Assembly (NCBI RefSeq): GCF_900116645.1
Contig: NZ_FPBO01000053.1
Location: 1-40,887, forward strand
DNA length: 40,887 bases
Direction of reading: 5' to 3'
Source: Pseudoduganella namucuonensis
GTDB lineage: Bacteria > Pseudomonadota > Gammaproteobacteria > Burkholderiales > Burkholderiaceae_D
Part shown: piece after piece, positions 7,541 to 15,107 of the stretch
How the letters are laid out: every line of letters starts with the position of its first letter
Numbering within the stretch: position 1 is the first letter of the stretch
Program-made: the position numbers and the translations under genes
Notes under the pieces: generated by a model
What the model was told of the DNA's origin: nothing
Seen by the model: only the letters and a program-made list of their open reading frames with translations
Databases searched by the model: none

Positions 7541-8695
7541 ATGGGTTTGCACAAAAGGGAAAACAGCAGTAACTGGTATTATTCATTTCAGGAAAATAAC
7601 AAGAAGTACGTCGGAAGCACAGGCACTGCAAATAAAACGAAAGCGTTGCAGGTAGAACGGGAAATGCGGAACAGGATTCATAGCGAGAATTTTCTTGGCG
7701 AAGCCGAAGAAATTAGCCTACGCGAAGCCGTGCTAAAGTATCTAGAGCCACGTAAGCAATATTCTTACTACCGAGGCATGGAGTCGATCTCTCGCAAGAT
7801 GTTCGGTAGTAAGCGAGATCCCAAGAGCAAGAAAGAAAATCCGTGCTACGGGTTGTCTTCGAACCTACTCTTGCATGAGATTCAAACTAAACATGTCGAG
7901 CGGCTGGTAGCAAAACGCAAATCGGAGGGCGATAAACCAGCGACGATCAAGCATGAGATTGGGCTGATTAGTTCGACACTGCGCGAAATGCAGAAGCTCG
8001 GATACAAGGCCGCTCGTGATGTCGTCTTCCCACAGCTAAAGACCACCTATCGCTTGCGCTACCTTGATCCGAACGACGAAGTTGCACTGTTGCGCGAGCT
8101 TGACCCGCAATCCGTCAGGAGTGGCATCCAAGCTGTGGACGAGCGCACGCCTGAGATGCAGCGCAATGTTCAGGACAACTATGATCTTGTGATTATGCTG
8201 CTGGATACTGGTTGCCGTTATTCGGAGGCGGCCAACATCCCTTGGTCGAGTGTTGACTTGGAAGCTGGCACACTGAACATTTATCGTAGCAAGGTGAGCA
8301 ACGAGGACGTGCTGTACATGACTAATCGCTTGAAGGAAGTCATGGCACGCCGGTTTGCTGAACGCCAATCTAGTGCGCGGCACGTCTTCGAGAACAAGGC
8401 GGGGAAAGCGCGGGGCTATGCAGCGCAAGCCATCAAGAAGGCGATGGATCGTGCCGGTCTCAACGACGAGAATGTTGTGCGCGAGAAGGGCGGGAAGGTG
8501 ACGATGCACACGTTGCGCCACAGCTACGCATCCAAGCTGGTGAAGAATGGTATCAGCCTGTTTGAAGTTTCTGTTCTGCTTGGCCACAGCGATTCGAAGA
8601 TGACACAGCGTTACGCGCACCTTGCGCCGAACGACGCCAGTCGAAAAGCGGTTAGCCTCATCGATTCGCTTCAGAATTCCGGTGCGCAAAAATAG
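7541..8695 (+). CDS. Tyrosine recombinase (site-specific integrase)
   Basis: A 384-residue phage-type integrase that catalyses integration and excision. The N-terminus (residues 1-60) resembles an arm-binding domain (SSNWYYSFQENNKKYVGSTG). A core-binding region follows to about 180, then the catalytic domain. Visible catalytic residues are R226 in TGCRYSEA, H323 and R326 in HTLRHSYA, H349 in LLGHSD and Y358 in QRYAHL, all in the expected order and spacing, so the enzyme looks intact. The ATG at 7541 has GGAG 6 bases upstream. A strong terminator follows. It is the only integrase in the window and probably moves the element to its left; whether it also moves the defence cargo to the right is open. 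Confidence 0.95.
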   Translation: MGLHKRENSSNWYYSFQENNKKYVGSTGTANKTKALQVEREMRNRIHSENFLGEAEEISLREAVLKYLEPRKQYSYYRGMESISRKMFGSKRDPKSKKENPCYGLSSNLLLHEIQTKHVERLVAKRKSEGDKPATIKHEIGLISSTLREMQKLGYKAARDVVFPQLKTTYRLRYLDPNDEVALLRELDPQSVRSGIQAVDERTPEMQRNVQDNYDLVIMLLDTGCRYSEAANIPWSSVDLEAGTLNIYRSKVSNEDVLYMTNRLKEVMARRFAERQSSARHVFENKAGKARGYAAQAIKKAMDRAGLNDENVVREKGGKVTMHTLRHSYASKLVKNGISLFEVSVLLGHSDSKMTQRYAHLAPNDASRKAVSLIDSLQNSGAQK

Positions 8696-8711
8696 TATTG
8701 ACATGAAAAAA

Positions 8712-8739
8712 GATAACGCCTGTAGGTACAGGCGTTATC
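8712..8739 (+). terminator. Rho-independent terminator of the integrase gene
   Basis: Perfect 12 bp arms GATAACGCCTGT and ACAGGCGTTATC with a 4-base loop, followed by CTTTATTTTAG and preceded by an A-run. It starts 17 bases past the integrase stop. Confidence 0.9.
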
Positions 8740-8858
8740 CTTTATTTTAGCGAAAAGTTAGTGGCTTTTGATGGGGCTGTGACACACTGGGGTAGAACGG
8801 AAATTGCTGCTTTGGGTATGATTGTGTGTGGATAAATAAGTCTTTAAGAGGACTACAT

Positions 8859-9194
8859 ATGCCAGCACTAATACCCACTATTGATGAAATCGCCACAGAG
8901 AAAAAACGTCGAGTACTACTTCTGTCTTTTCCTGGCTCGGGATCGAAGTATGGGAAAAACCCTATTCGAAAGCACGTTATGTCTTGGTTGGAAGTTATGG
9001 GAATTCCGTTCCAAGAGTGCGGCGACGACCCAACTATTTCTGGCTACTCGTCTTATCGCGGCGAGCTTTTTATTGATGTAGAGTGCCAGTCAGATGATAA
9101 GGACTACAAAAAGCTGACGCAGTTCCTCTTGGGGGCTGATGGCGATTCCAAGTTCACAAGGATTGCTCTGTCGTTTTATTCACCAGCTACGTAA
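8859..9194 (+). CDS. Hypothetical protein
   Basis: About 111 residues. The start is the ATG at 8859, preceded by AAGAGGA at good spacing; the frame is open for another 11 codons upstream. I do not recognise it. It begins MPALIPTIDEIATEKKRRVLLLSFPG, a short amphipathic segment and a beta strand, continues with a Gly/Ser/Lys-rich loop (GSGSKYGKNPIRKH) that loosely recalls a P-loop but lacks GKS/T, and ends in a mixed domain with SSYRGELFIDVECQSDD. No signal peptide or membrane segment is seen. It is probably a small cytosolic protein transcribed alone: the integrase terminator lies before it and a convergent gene after it. Confidence 0.6.
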   Translation: MPALIPTIDEIATEKKRRVLLLSFPGSGSKYGKNPIRKHVMSWLEVMGIPFQECGDDPTISGYSSYRGELFIDVECQSDDKDYKKLTQFLLGADGDSKFTRIALSFYSPAT

Positions 9195-9219
9195 TTTACT
9201 TGTGATGAACTTGCAGAAA

Positions 9220-9945
9220 CTAGCGAGCGTTGCGCAATCTTGCCGCTGCATCGGCCGCTCCCGGTTCATTTTGCGCAGCTGCTTTCTCATACCAGTAAAT
9301 TGCAGATTTTATGTCCTTGCCTGTACCGCGTCCAAGCTCGTATAGCGCCGCGATTGAAAGCTGTCCGATAGCTTGACCTTGCTTAGCTGCGGCCATGTAC
9401 AACTTGAATGCTTCATCTTCATTTTTTTGTACTCCAGTGCCATCGAAGGTAAGCTTTCCTAGAAAGACAAGCGCTTCGGGATTATTTTTCTTTGCTTCCG
9501 GAGCTATTATTTTTACTACTCTGGCCCAATCTTTTATTTTCTTTGCGCCGTCGGCATCCTCCAACCACGAATTCGGATCAATGGTTGAGTCCGATACGCA
9601 AGTCAAAAATGCACGACGATTGTTGTCCCAGCTGCGCGCTCCGTTGTTTACGTTGACTAAGAAGTATGGGCCGCCGTCTTTTTTCGAAATGCTCCACAAC
9701 CAATCAATCTGAGATCCGTTTGGGTTCCAGGCTGGTTTGGACATTGAATTTTTGTACCTATCATTCAACTCCAGAGCTGTTGGCAGCCGCCAATCGGAGC
9801 GTCCTGCGGCGCGCATATTCGCACAATGGCGGTACGCATCTTCCCAACTATACATAGTTCCTGTGGTTGTAGACCATTGTGCAGCGTTTGCCGTTTGGAT
9901 CGAGTAAACCGAAAACATGGCAATGAACAGAATTATCTTTTTCAT
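9220..9945 (-). CDS. Secreted DUF1566 (Lcl C-terminal) protein with Sel1 repeats
   Basis: A 241-residue exported protein. Residues 1-21 are a signal peptide cleaved after TANA. Residues ~22-125 are a DUF1566/Lcl-C domain: YSWEDAYRHCANM, GRSDWRLPTALEL, WLWSIS and RAFLTCVSD are the hallmark blocks. Residues ~150-241 are two Sel1-type repeats (ALVFLGKLTFDGTGVQKNEDEAFKLYMAAAKQG as the first, then LSIAALYELGRGTGKD and AIYWYEKAAAQNEPGA). DUF1566 domains are usually extracellular, and Sel1 repeats mediate protein contacts. The fusion suggests a periplasmic or surface adaptor. It heads no obvious operon; the gene at 9958 lies 12 bases upstream in the same direction and may be co-transcribed. Confidence 0.85.
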   Translation of the reverse strand: MKKIILFIAMFSVYSIQTANAAQWSTTTGTMYSWEDAYRHCANMRAAGRSDWRLPTALELNDRYKNSMSKPAWNPNGSQIDWLWSISKKDGGPYFLVNVNNGARSWDNNRRAFLTCVSDSTIDPNSWLEDADGAKKIKDWARVVKIIAPEAKKNNPEALVFLGKLTFDGTGVQKNEDEAFKLYMAAAKQGQAIGQLSIAALYELGRGTGKDIKSAIYWYEKAAAQNEPGAADAAARLRNAR

Positions 9946-9957
9946 GGAGTCGATTAG

Positions 9958-10392
9958 TTAGCTGTTGAATGGAACGCAGGACAAAGCTACGCCCATCGGC
10001 TTGTTGATCGGCCAAGCTTTAAGCAATAACCGGTCGCCCTTTTTTTCTATAAAATCAAACGTGGTAATTAGGGGATTGGATTCGTTGTAGGATATGTTGT
10101 GTGTTGTAGATCCTACTATTTTCGTAGTGATAGTGCTTCCTTTGACAGAATAATCACCAAAAAATTGCTCTGTGCGAGAATCTGTTTCTAAAAAATTTCC
10201 ATCTGAATCAAATTGAAAAGCCCCAGCAGTTGAACCATCAGCGCGAGAGCATAGCCAATGCCCTTCAATCGCTTTCTTGTGATATGCGGATTCTGCCCAC
10301 ATGCCAATGCCAGCAATGCAAAATAGGCCAAGAATTATTTTGTGCTTGAGTGCTATTTTCTTAACGGGCAGAGTTTCATTCGTTGCTTCCAT
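9958..10392 (-). CDS. Membrane-anchored hypothetical protein
   Basis: About 144 residues from the ATG at 10392, with TAGGAG 5-6 bases upstream. A single hydrophobic helix (KIILGLFCIAGIGMWAES, about residues 20-37) follows a short basic N-terminus, so the rest probably faces the periplasm. The remainder looks like a small beta-barrel or lipocalin-like fold: IEGHWLCSRADGSTAGAFQF, DGNFLETDSR, FGDYSVKGSTI, ending RLLLKAWPINKPMG. Two cysteines (in WLCSR and LSCVPF) could form a disulfide. No family is recognised. It is flanked on both sides by other exported proteins in the same direction. Confidence 0.65.
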   Translation of the reverse strand: MEATNETLPVKKIALKHKIILGLFCIAGIGMWAESAYHKKAIEGHWLCSRADGSTAGAFQFDSDGNFLETDSRTEQFFGDYSVKGSTITTKIVGSTTHNISYNESNPLITTFDFIEKKGDRLLLKAWPINKPMGVALSCVPFNS

Positions 10393-10421
10393 CAATTCTC
10401 CTAATTAGTTGTGAGTCGCCG

Positions 10422-10760
10422 CTACTTACTATCAACGTTTTCTCGCCCTTCGACGACTGCTTTACGATTTTTCGTGACTACCAGATTTCCGCAACCCGCC
10501 ACTTGGACGCGGATGCCGACTTGAAGTGGCGATGCCGTCCAGTTCTCGTATAGCTCGCCGTCGCATCGGTAGGTGAACGTAGTACCTGCGAACCGGAGAT
10601 CGGGCATACCACCGCACGTGTCGCACGGCACCTGCATGTAATTGGGGGTGACTGTGACCACCTCTGCGAACCGAAGGACTGAGCGCGGTTGCTTCTGCGC
10701 ATGGGCGGAAGCGGTGGTGATCGCCACAGAAACCAACATCAGTATGTAAACGGATTTCAT
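10422..10760 (-). CDS. Small periplasmic hypothetical protein
   Basis: About 112 residues from the ATG at 10760. A signal peptide (MKSVYILMLVSVAITTASAHA) is clear. The mature part of about 90 residues holds a CDTC motif after MQVP and further cysteines in TYRCDGEL and VAGCGN, giving four in all, likely paired or metal binding. The repeated beta-strand flavour (FAEVVTVTPNYMQV, GIRVQVAGCGNLVVTKN) recalls small glycine-zipper or outer-membrane biogenesis proteins with an FAxVxxVxPxY motif, but I am not sure. It is the first of three minus-strand exported-protein genes (10760 to 9220) and is divergent from the regulator gene at 10873. Confidence 0.65.
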   Translation of the reverse strand: MKSVYILMLVSVAITTASAHAQKQPRSVLRFAEVVTVTPNYMQVPCDTCGGMPDLRFAGTTFTYRCDGELYENWTASPLQVGIRVQVAGCGNLVVTKNRKAVVEGRENVDSK

Positions 10761-10872
10761 CCTGTGACCCCAGCGGAATTGCACTCAAGGAATATTTTAC
10801 GGTAACTATGAGTTGTCGTGTAAAAATTATAGAACTGTAGAGTTACTGTCTCAGTAGGTACGTTCCTCATCC

Positions 10873-11319
10873 ATGGAAACGACCAACGAAAAATTGCGCG
10901 AAGAGTTCAGCCTTCGCTTGAAGAAGGAGCTTGAACGCATGGGCATGCCGATCACCAGCCCTACGCGCATCGCTGCCGAGTTCAACGCAAAGTACCCAGG
11001 GAACAAGATCGCATCGCAGACAGTGAGGAAGTGGTTGTTTGCGGAGGCGATACCAACACAAGCTAAGCTGGTCGCGCTGGCTGGTTGGCTGGAGGTTTCC
11101 GAGCAGTGGCTTCGCTTCGGCACTGGCCGGCGTCGAGCGGTTAAAGCTGCCGATGCTGTCCACACTCCCGGCGAGCGCGGCGTAGCAGTAGTGGTAGGGA
11201 AAAATCAGGCAGCTGTCGTCCCGGTCGTAGAGCTACTGGCGAAACTGTCTCCGAAGAACGTCCGCCTGGTCGAGAGCATGGTTCGATGCGTTCTTGCCAG
11301 CCAGAACGAAGACGAATAG
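10873..11319 (+). CDS. Helix-turn-helix transcriptional regulator
   Basis: A 148-residue protein with a lambda-repressor-type helix-turn-helix in residues ~10-85: SLRLKKELERMGM, SPTRIAAEFN, QTVRKWLFAEAIPTQAKLVALAGWLEVSEQWLRFG. The part TVRKWL to EQWLRFG is typical of small phage-type regulators. The C-terminal module (VVELLAKLSPKNVRLVESMV and on) matches the tail of the separate 77-residue protein at 11587. It is divergent from the exported-protein genes and probably controls that promoter region or its own. No protease or ligand domain is visible. It is compact and G/C-richer than its neighbours. Confidence 0.8.
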   Translation: METTNEKLREEFSLRLKKELERMGMPITSPTRIAAEFNAKYPGNKIASQTVRKWLFAEAIPTQAKLVALAGWLEVSEQWLRFGTGRRRAVKAADAVHTPGERGVAVVVGKNQAAVVPVVELLAKLSPKNVRLVESMVRCVLASQNEDE

Positions 11320-11586
11320 ATTACGACATCGGCGCGTATTAAAGTAACCCTTATGGATGCAGGGGAAACGGCGATAAACGCGCCCAAAGTTTTGGTGCTA
11401 AAAGTGTCCTGATACAGGCGCGTATAAAAACGGAAATCGCCCAGTGGAAGTCGGAATGGGGCGCCCCGTGTCCGGCAGGCAGAAAAAGAAATTGCATGCA
11501 GGAGGCCGGGGAGAGCGCATATCTGCGTTGAGGTTCCCAGCGTTCGCATTGACGGTAGCAGTACCATCAACGAACGAAAGCCTCGC

Positions 11587-11820
11587 ATGACGAAGAAGAA
11601 GCCCCTCTATACGACACCCATCCCGGAGAGCCAGGCCGTAATAGTTCACTCCGCAACGCTGCGCAACCAAGCTATGCACACCGAAGCGCCCGCTGTGGCG
11701 CAGCCCGATCCGGCCATCCTACGCATCACTGGGCTGCTTGCCCAGCTGACCCCAGCCAACAGGCAACTGGCCGCAAATATCATTCGTGCCATTCTTGACG
11801 AGCAGACGCGAGAAACTTAG
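11587..11820 (+). CDS. Small protein sharing the C-terminal module of the upstream regulator
   Basis: Encodes 77 residues. The N-terminal half is Pro/Ala rich (KKKPLYTTPIPESQAVIV). The C-terminal half, ILRITGLLAQLTPANRQLAA followed by NIIRAILDEQ, aligns with the end of the helix-turn-helix protein at 10873-11319 (LLAKLSPKNVRLVESMVRCV). It has no DNA-binding domain. By analogy with truncated regulators it could form mixed dimers with the full-length protein, but this is inference. The 267 bases upstream contain two GGCGCGTAT(T)AAA-like stretches and no gene. Confidence 0.55.
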   Translation: MTKKKPLYTTPIPESQAVIVHSATLRNQAMHTEAPAVAQPDPAILRITGLLAQLTPANRQLAANIIRAILDEQTRET

Positions 11821-11931
11821 CGTTTGCAAGCATCTATCCGGGGGCTGCATTCGCAGCCCAGCACGCCACCTGTTCTGCTATCATCGTCTGCAATTTTATA
11901 TCGTGCCATGCACGAAACGCGGACGATTTCT

Positions 11932-12225
11932 ATGATTGAACTTCGGTACACAGGTCTGGGATTTGATGAGCAAGAGCTGATCGACCACATCAAGGCATCT
12001 GGCAAAAACTTTATGGTCCAAGGCCAGAGAATCAAAACGCTTGCAAACCATACCAAGCCCAAATCCCTCGATGTGTGGCTGCGCAATCGCTTCCCAAAAA
12101 TGCAGGACACCAAACTCGCTGACAACTATGTAATCGATGCGCTGGTTGAGACGGGCAGGTTCACCGCCACGAAGGAGAGATGCCCAGACAGTGGGAAACT
12201 ATGCAAGGCGATCCGCCTCGCGTAA
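11932..12225 (+). CDS. Small hypothetical protein
   Basis: About 97 residues from the ATG at 11932 (MIELRYTGLGFDEQEL). An in-frame ATG at 11908 and an open extension to 11824 are alternatives, and neither has a clear ribosome binding site. The protein is basic and helical: LIDHIKASGKNFMVQGQRIKT, LANHTKPKSLDVWLRNRFPK, ADNYVIDALVETGRF, ending GKLCKAIRLA. The middle looks like a helix-turn-helix or winged helix (SLDVWLRNRFPK near VIDALVETGRFTATKE), so it may bind DNA. The family is unrecognised. It stands alone between the small regulator-tail gene and the Mrr-like nuclease. Confidence 0.55.
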   Translation: MIELRYTGLGFDEQELIDHIKASGKNFMVQGQRIKTLANHTKPKSLDVWLRNRFPKMQDTKLADNYVIDALVETGRFTATKERCPDSGKLCKAIRLA

Positions 12226-12261
12226 TTTCTCTGCAATGCGTTAGATAGCGATCTCAGACCA

Positions 12262-12370
12262 CGCGTTAAAATCGATTAGAAGCGCCTCTAAGGCGTGGAG
12301 CGCAGCTGAGATGCATCAGTGAGCAGATGAGAAATGAAATTGATTCTAAGCGTTTTAGAATCGATCTAAG
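12262..12370. promoter_or_regulatory. Cluster of palindromes upstream of the Mrr-like nuclease
   Basis: Contains GATTCTAA-GCGTT-TTAGAATC (12342-12362), a small CGCCT/AGGCG hairpin near 12284-12296, and two AATCGAT-containing stretches followed by TTAGAAGCG or CTAAGACG. The repeated AATCGAT/TCTAAG words suggest an operator region for the downstream nuclease gene. Confidence 0.4.
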
Positions 12371-12453
12371 ACGTGCCCCTGAAAATCGTATAAGAAGATT
12401 GCTTTGCCTATCTGGGCGTGGCAGCATACGGAACCACCTCGACGCAACCCACT

Positions 12454-13371
12454 ATGTCTATACCTGATTATCAAACTTGCATGCTTCCATTTCTGAAATA
12501 CCTTGGCGATGGCAAGGAGCATACTTTGCGAGATGCTGAAGAATTTCTTGCTCTGGAATTCAAGCTAACTCCTACAGAACGGGCGGAATTGCTGCCAAGT
12601 GGGCAGCAAGGGATCTTCAAAAATCGTATTGGCTGGGCTCGAACTTATCTGAAGAAGGCGCTGTTACTTGAGTCACCGAAACGGGGCGTGTTTAAAATAA
12701 CTGCTCGGGGCTTACAAACCTTGAAGTCAAACCCGTCAAAGATTGATAAGAAATATTTGGAGCAATGGCCTGAGTTCGTTGAATTTCAGGATGTGTCGAA
12801 GTCAACTAATGAAGTAAAAGTTGCTGTTGATCTGACGCCAGAGACAACCACACCGGAAGAAGCGATTGAATTGGCTTATCAGGGATTACGCGATCAGCTC
12901 GCGCAAGAGTTACTGACACGAATATTAACCTGTTCTCCTACGTTCTTTGAACAACTGGTTGTTGAGCTGTTAGTGAAAATGGGATATGGAGGGTCGAGGA
13001 AAGATGCGGGTGAGCGAATTGGTCAGACTGGAGATGGAGGAATTGATGGCATCATCAAAGAAGACCGTTTAGGTTTAGATACTATATTCTTGCAAGCAAA
13101 GCGATGGCAAGGCTCGGTAGGTCGTCCAGAAATACAGAAATTTGTAGGGGCATTGCAGGGGCAGCGTGCAAGGAAAGGTGTGTTTATTACGACCTCGACA
13201 TACACAAAGGACGCGATGAACTATGTCTCGCACATCGAAACTAAAGTGGTTTTAATCGATGGGCAGCATCTTGCAAATCTGATGATAGATTTTGATGTTG
13301 GTGTGTCGCCGGCGGCTAGCTATATTGTAAAACGGGTAGATTCTGACTATTTTGACGATGTGGGATCTTGA
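12454..13371 (+). CDS. Mrr-like restriction endonuclease
   Basis: About 305 residues from the ATG at 12454; a GTG at 12418 would add 12. Residues ~1-110 match the winged-helix Mrr N-terminal domain (LPFLKYLGDGKEHTLRDAEE, NRIGWARTYLKKALLLE, RGVFKITARGLQ). Residues ~155-290 are the nuclease: FEQLVVELLVKMGY, then TGDGGIDGIIKED with D198, and IFLQAKRW with Q214 and K216, the PD-(D/E)xK site of the Mrr family. It probably cuts modified DNA and so acts as a type IV restriction enzyme against methylated phage or foreign DNA. It could also be harmful to the host when strange methylation enters. No methyltransferase is adjacent. The nearest is hsdM, about 1.7 kb away. Confidence 0.9.
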   Translation: MSIPDYQTCMLPFLKYLGDGKEHTLRDAEEFLALEFKLTPTERAELLPSGQQGIFKNRIGWARTYLKKALLLESPKRGVFKITARGLQTLKSNPSKIDKKYLEQWPEFVEFQDVSKSTNEVKVAVDLTPETTTPEEAIELAYQGLRDQLAQELLTRILTCSPTFFEQLVVELLVKMGYGGSRKDAGERIGQTGDGGIDGIIKEDRLGLDTIFLQAKRWQGSVGRPEIQKFVGALQGQRARKGVFITTSTYTKDAMNYVSHIETKVVLIDGQHLANLMIDFDVGVSPAASYIVKRVDSDYFDDVGS

Positions 13372-13467
13372 ATTATCTACCTGAATTGCAACTAGCTTCG
13401 CTAGGCGAATGCCGCTAACGACGCGTGCGCCGCGTTACCTATAATTCGACAATATTGAGGGGAAGAT

Positions 13468-13905
13468 TTGATCCGGAGCATTTCGAAAATCATGGAACGA
13501 AAAAGAAGGCGCAGTAAATGGCTCAAAGGGCCTACGACTGATTGGCTTGTTCCGTTTAGATACAACATGTGGTTCCAAATATCTTTTGGATTGCTCGTTG
13601 TCGGAATTCTGTGCATATTATTTTCTTGCTCAACCAAGAATTTCTTTGCGTTAGAAATTGGCGTGCTAACCATTTTTCTTTCAGTTATTATCCTGGGAGC
13701 GACCGAGTTTGGTAGAGGAACAGTTGAGGCATACCGTCGAGCGCGGAAAATTATTCAGCGTGAGGGGAAGTTAGGCCTCCGCTTGCAGGAGAAATTCGGG
13801 GAAAAACTGTACTGCTACCGCGCAGGGGCTAGGGCGGCAGCAAATGAATACGATCCATCAAATGCGTTAGTGCCTGCTCTTGCCAAAAAATGGACGCCTT
13901 TTTAA
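13468..13905 (+). CDS. Two-helix membrane protein downstream of the Mrr-like nuclease
   Basis: Encodes 145 residues. A TTG at 13468 is chosen because GAGGGGAAG precedes it closely; an ATG at 13492 is the alternative. A very basic start (MERKRRRSKWLK) is followed by two membrane helices at about residues 36-55 (WFQISFGLLVVGILCILFS) and 62-80 (ALEIGVLTIFLSVIILGA). The cytosolic tail is basic (YRRARKIIQREGKLGLRLQEKF) and ends near LYCYRAGARAAANEYDPSNA. The tail with CYRAG and AARAAA-like features is common in small membrane proteins whose job is unknown. It lies 96 bases after the nuclease and may be an independent unit. Confidence 0.65.
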   Translation: MIRSISKIMERKRRRSKWLKGPTTDWLVPFRYNMWFQISFGLLVVGILCILFSCSTKNFFALEIGVLTIFLSVIILGATEFGRGTVEAYRRARKIIQREGKLGLRLQEKFGEKLYCYRAGARAAANEYDPSNALVPALAKKWTPF

Positions 13906-13970
13906 TTTTAGGAAACCAAAGCAATTCAACGTTGTAGAAGAAATCAGAATCCCCCATGATTTTTATTGGA

Positions 13971-13999
13971 CGCTCGCCACCTCAAAAGGTGAGCAAGCG
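13971..13999. terminator. Bidirectional hairpin between convergent genes
   Basis: CGCTCGCCACCT, loop CAAA, AGGTGAGCAAGCG: a stem with wobble pairs and one bulge. It sits between the membrane-protein gene and the convergent H-NS-like gene. No strong T-run follows in either direction. Confidence 0.5.
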
Positions 14000-14019
14000 C
14001 CTTGTACGCGCTACAGTAT

Positions 14020-14310
14020 TTACTTGATCAGAAACTGATCCTTGTCTTTGCCCTCCAGCCACTTCGGTGAGCGTCCACGACCAGTCCAGGTCTCGCCAGT
14101 GGCATCATCCCGATACTTCGCGGCTACCGGCACGCGTTCTTTCGCACTCTTCGCTTTGGTCGTGCCAGCCAGGTCTGCAACGCTCAAGCCATATTCACTC
14201 ATGATCTCGGCGATCTGTGCTTTTGCGCCAGCGATCTCGTTCTTGCGGGCTGCTTCTGCGAGTTGTTGCAGTTCGGCGATCTTGGCGGCGTATTCCTGAT
14301 AGGTAGACAT
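14020..14310 (-). CDS. H-NS family nucleoid protein
   Basis: A 96-residue protein from the ATG at 14310, preceded by AAGGAAG. The frame runs open further upstream to 14544, but that part is not H-NS-like. Residues 1-50 are the coiled-coil oligomerisation region (YAAKIAELQQLAEAARKNEI). The C-terminus is the DNA-binding domain with YRDDATGETWTGRGRSPKWL, the AT-hook-like motif of H-NS, Bv3F and MvaT-type proteins in betaproteobacteria (usually TGRGRPPKW). It binds AT-rich DNA and silences foreign genes. Within this AT-rich accessory block it probably keeps the neighbouring defence genes quiet. Confidence 0.92.
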   Translation of the reverse strand: MSTYQEYAAKIAELQQLAEAARKNEIAGAKAQIAEIMSEYGLSVADLAGTTKAKSAKERVPVAAKYRDDATGETWTGRGRSPKWLEGKDKDQFLIK

Positions 14311-15069
14311 GGACTTCCTTTTGATGTGTGATGAGGATATTATTATACGTGAGCACAGCTGCCCTGCACAAATTAAACTAGACCTCATATTAGCTAAAAT
14401 CTGATCGACGAGTCGCATCGCTAGAATTTTTATAGTAACACCAGAAATAGCGGGTGTAATTCCGCTCGTGTTATATTGAGAAACGAGAGCACAACGGAGT
14501 TGAGCCCAAAGCATGATTGCTTCTTGAACTATCGGCTCGTTCATGCGTGTAGCTAGCTAGGCATGGCATGGCATGCTAACTTCCAAAGCGGCCTCGATAA
14601 ACTGTTAGCCTATGCGAACAACGGGCTAAGGCCGATGATCACTTGTTGCCACATTCGCCCAAGCACGTCTGAAGGGGCGCAGAGCCGTGTCCGCCAGTAA
14701 GTTGCAGGATTGCAACCAATTTAGCCGAGAGGGCTGGCTACCCACCCTGGCAATCAGCTTTGCAAGCTATCACTGCACTAATGATAGTAAATTAGTCAAT
14801 GACCCATCGACAAACGTAGGATATCTTCGTAGACTGGCGATCGGCGTCAACCGGCAACTTCTTGCACAGTTGATGCAATTGCTGCAACCCTCCGTCTAGA
14901 TTGCAATTCGTCAGCTGCTGCATAGTATAAAAAGTAGAGTTGAACTTGGATGTAGCTGAGATTCGCGCAGCCGAGCCTCCCTAAACTTCATCGCAATTGC
15001 GCCTACCAGTCTATAGGTTCCTCTCGAGGCGGAGTACTCAATAGTTTACGGCGAAGCCATAGGTTAAAA
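14311..15069. other. Gene-free stretch between H-NS-like gene and hsd operon
   Basis: About 760 bases. Visible features are three copies of GGCAT in a row (near 14560-14574), a TTAGCC/GGCTAA hairpin (near 14604-14629) and overlapping small palindromes near 14770-14800 (CTATCA/TGATAG and ACTAA/TTAGT). The 70-codon frame at 14687-14899 has no ribosome binding site and odd composition. The promoter for hsdM must lie toward the right end. A small RNA cannot be excluded. Confidence 0.45.
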
Positions 15070-15095
15070 ATTCCCCAATGAAGATTATTGGGAAT
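15070..15095. promoter_or_regulatory. Inverted repeat just before hsdM
   Basis: ATTCCCCAAT (15070-15079) and ATTGGGAAT (15087-15095) are inverted copies that differ by one C. They lie immediately before the AGGAAT ribosome binding site of hsdM, so they may be an operator or a translational control hairpin. Confidence 0.45.
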
Positions 15096-15107
15096 ACAGG
15101 AATTATT

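Noticed and set aside
14314..14544. N-terminal extension of the H-NS-like protein
   Set aside because: The H-NS family starts at MSTYQEYAAKIAEL, and a good ribosome binding site precedes that ATG. The extension is unlike the family.
14687..14899. A 70-residue plus-strand gene
   Set aside because: No ribosome binding site, no motif, and it lies in a palindrome-rich gap.
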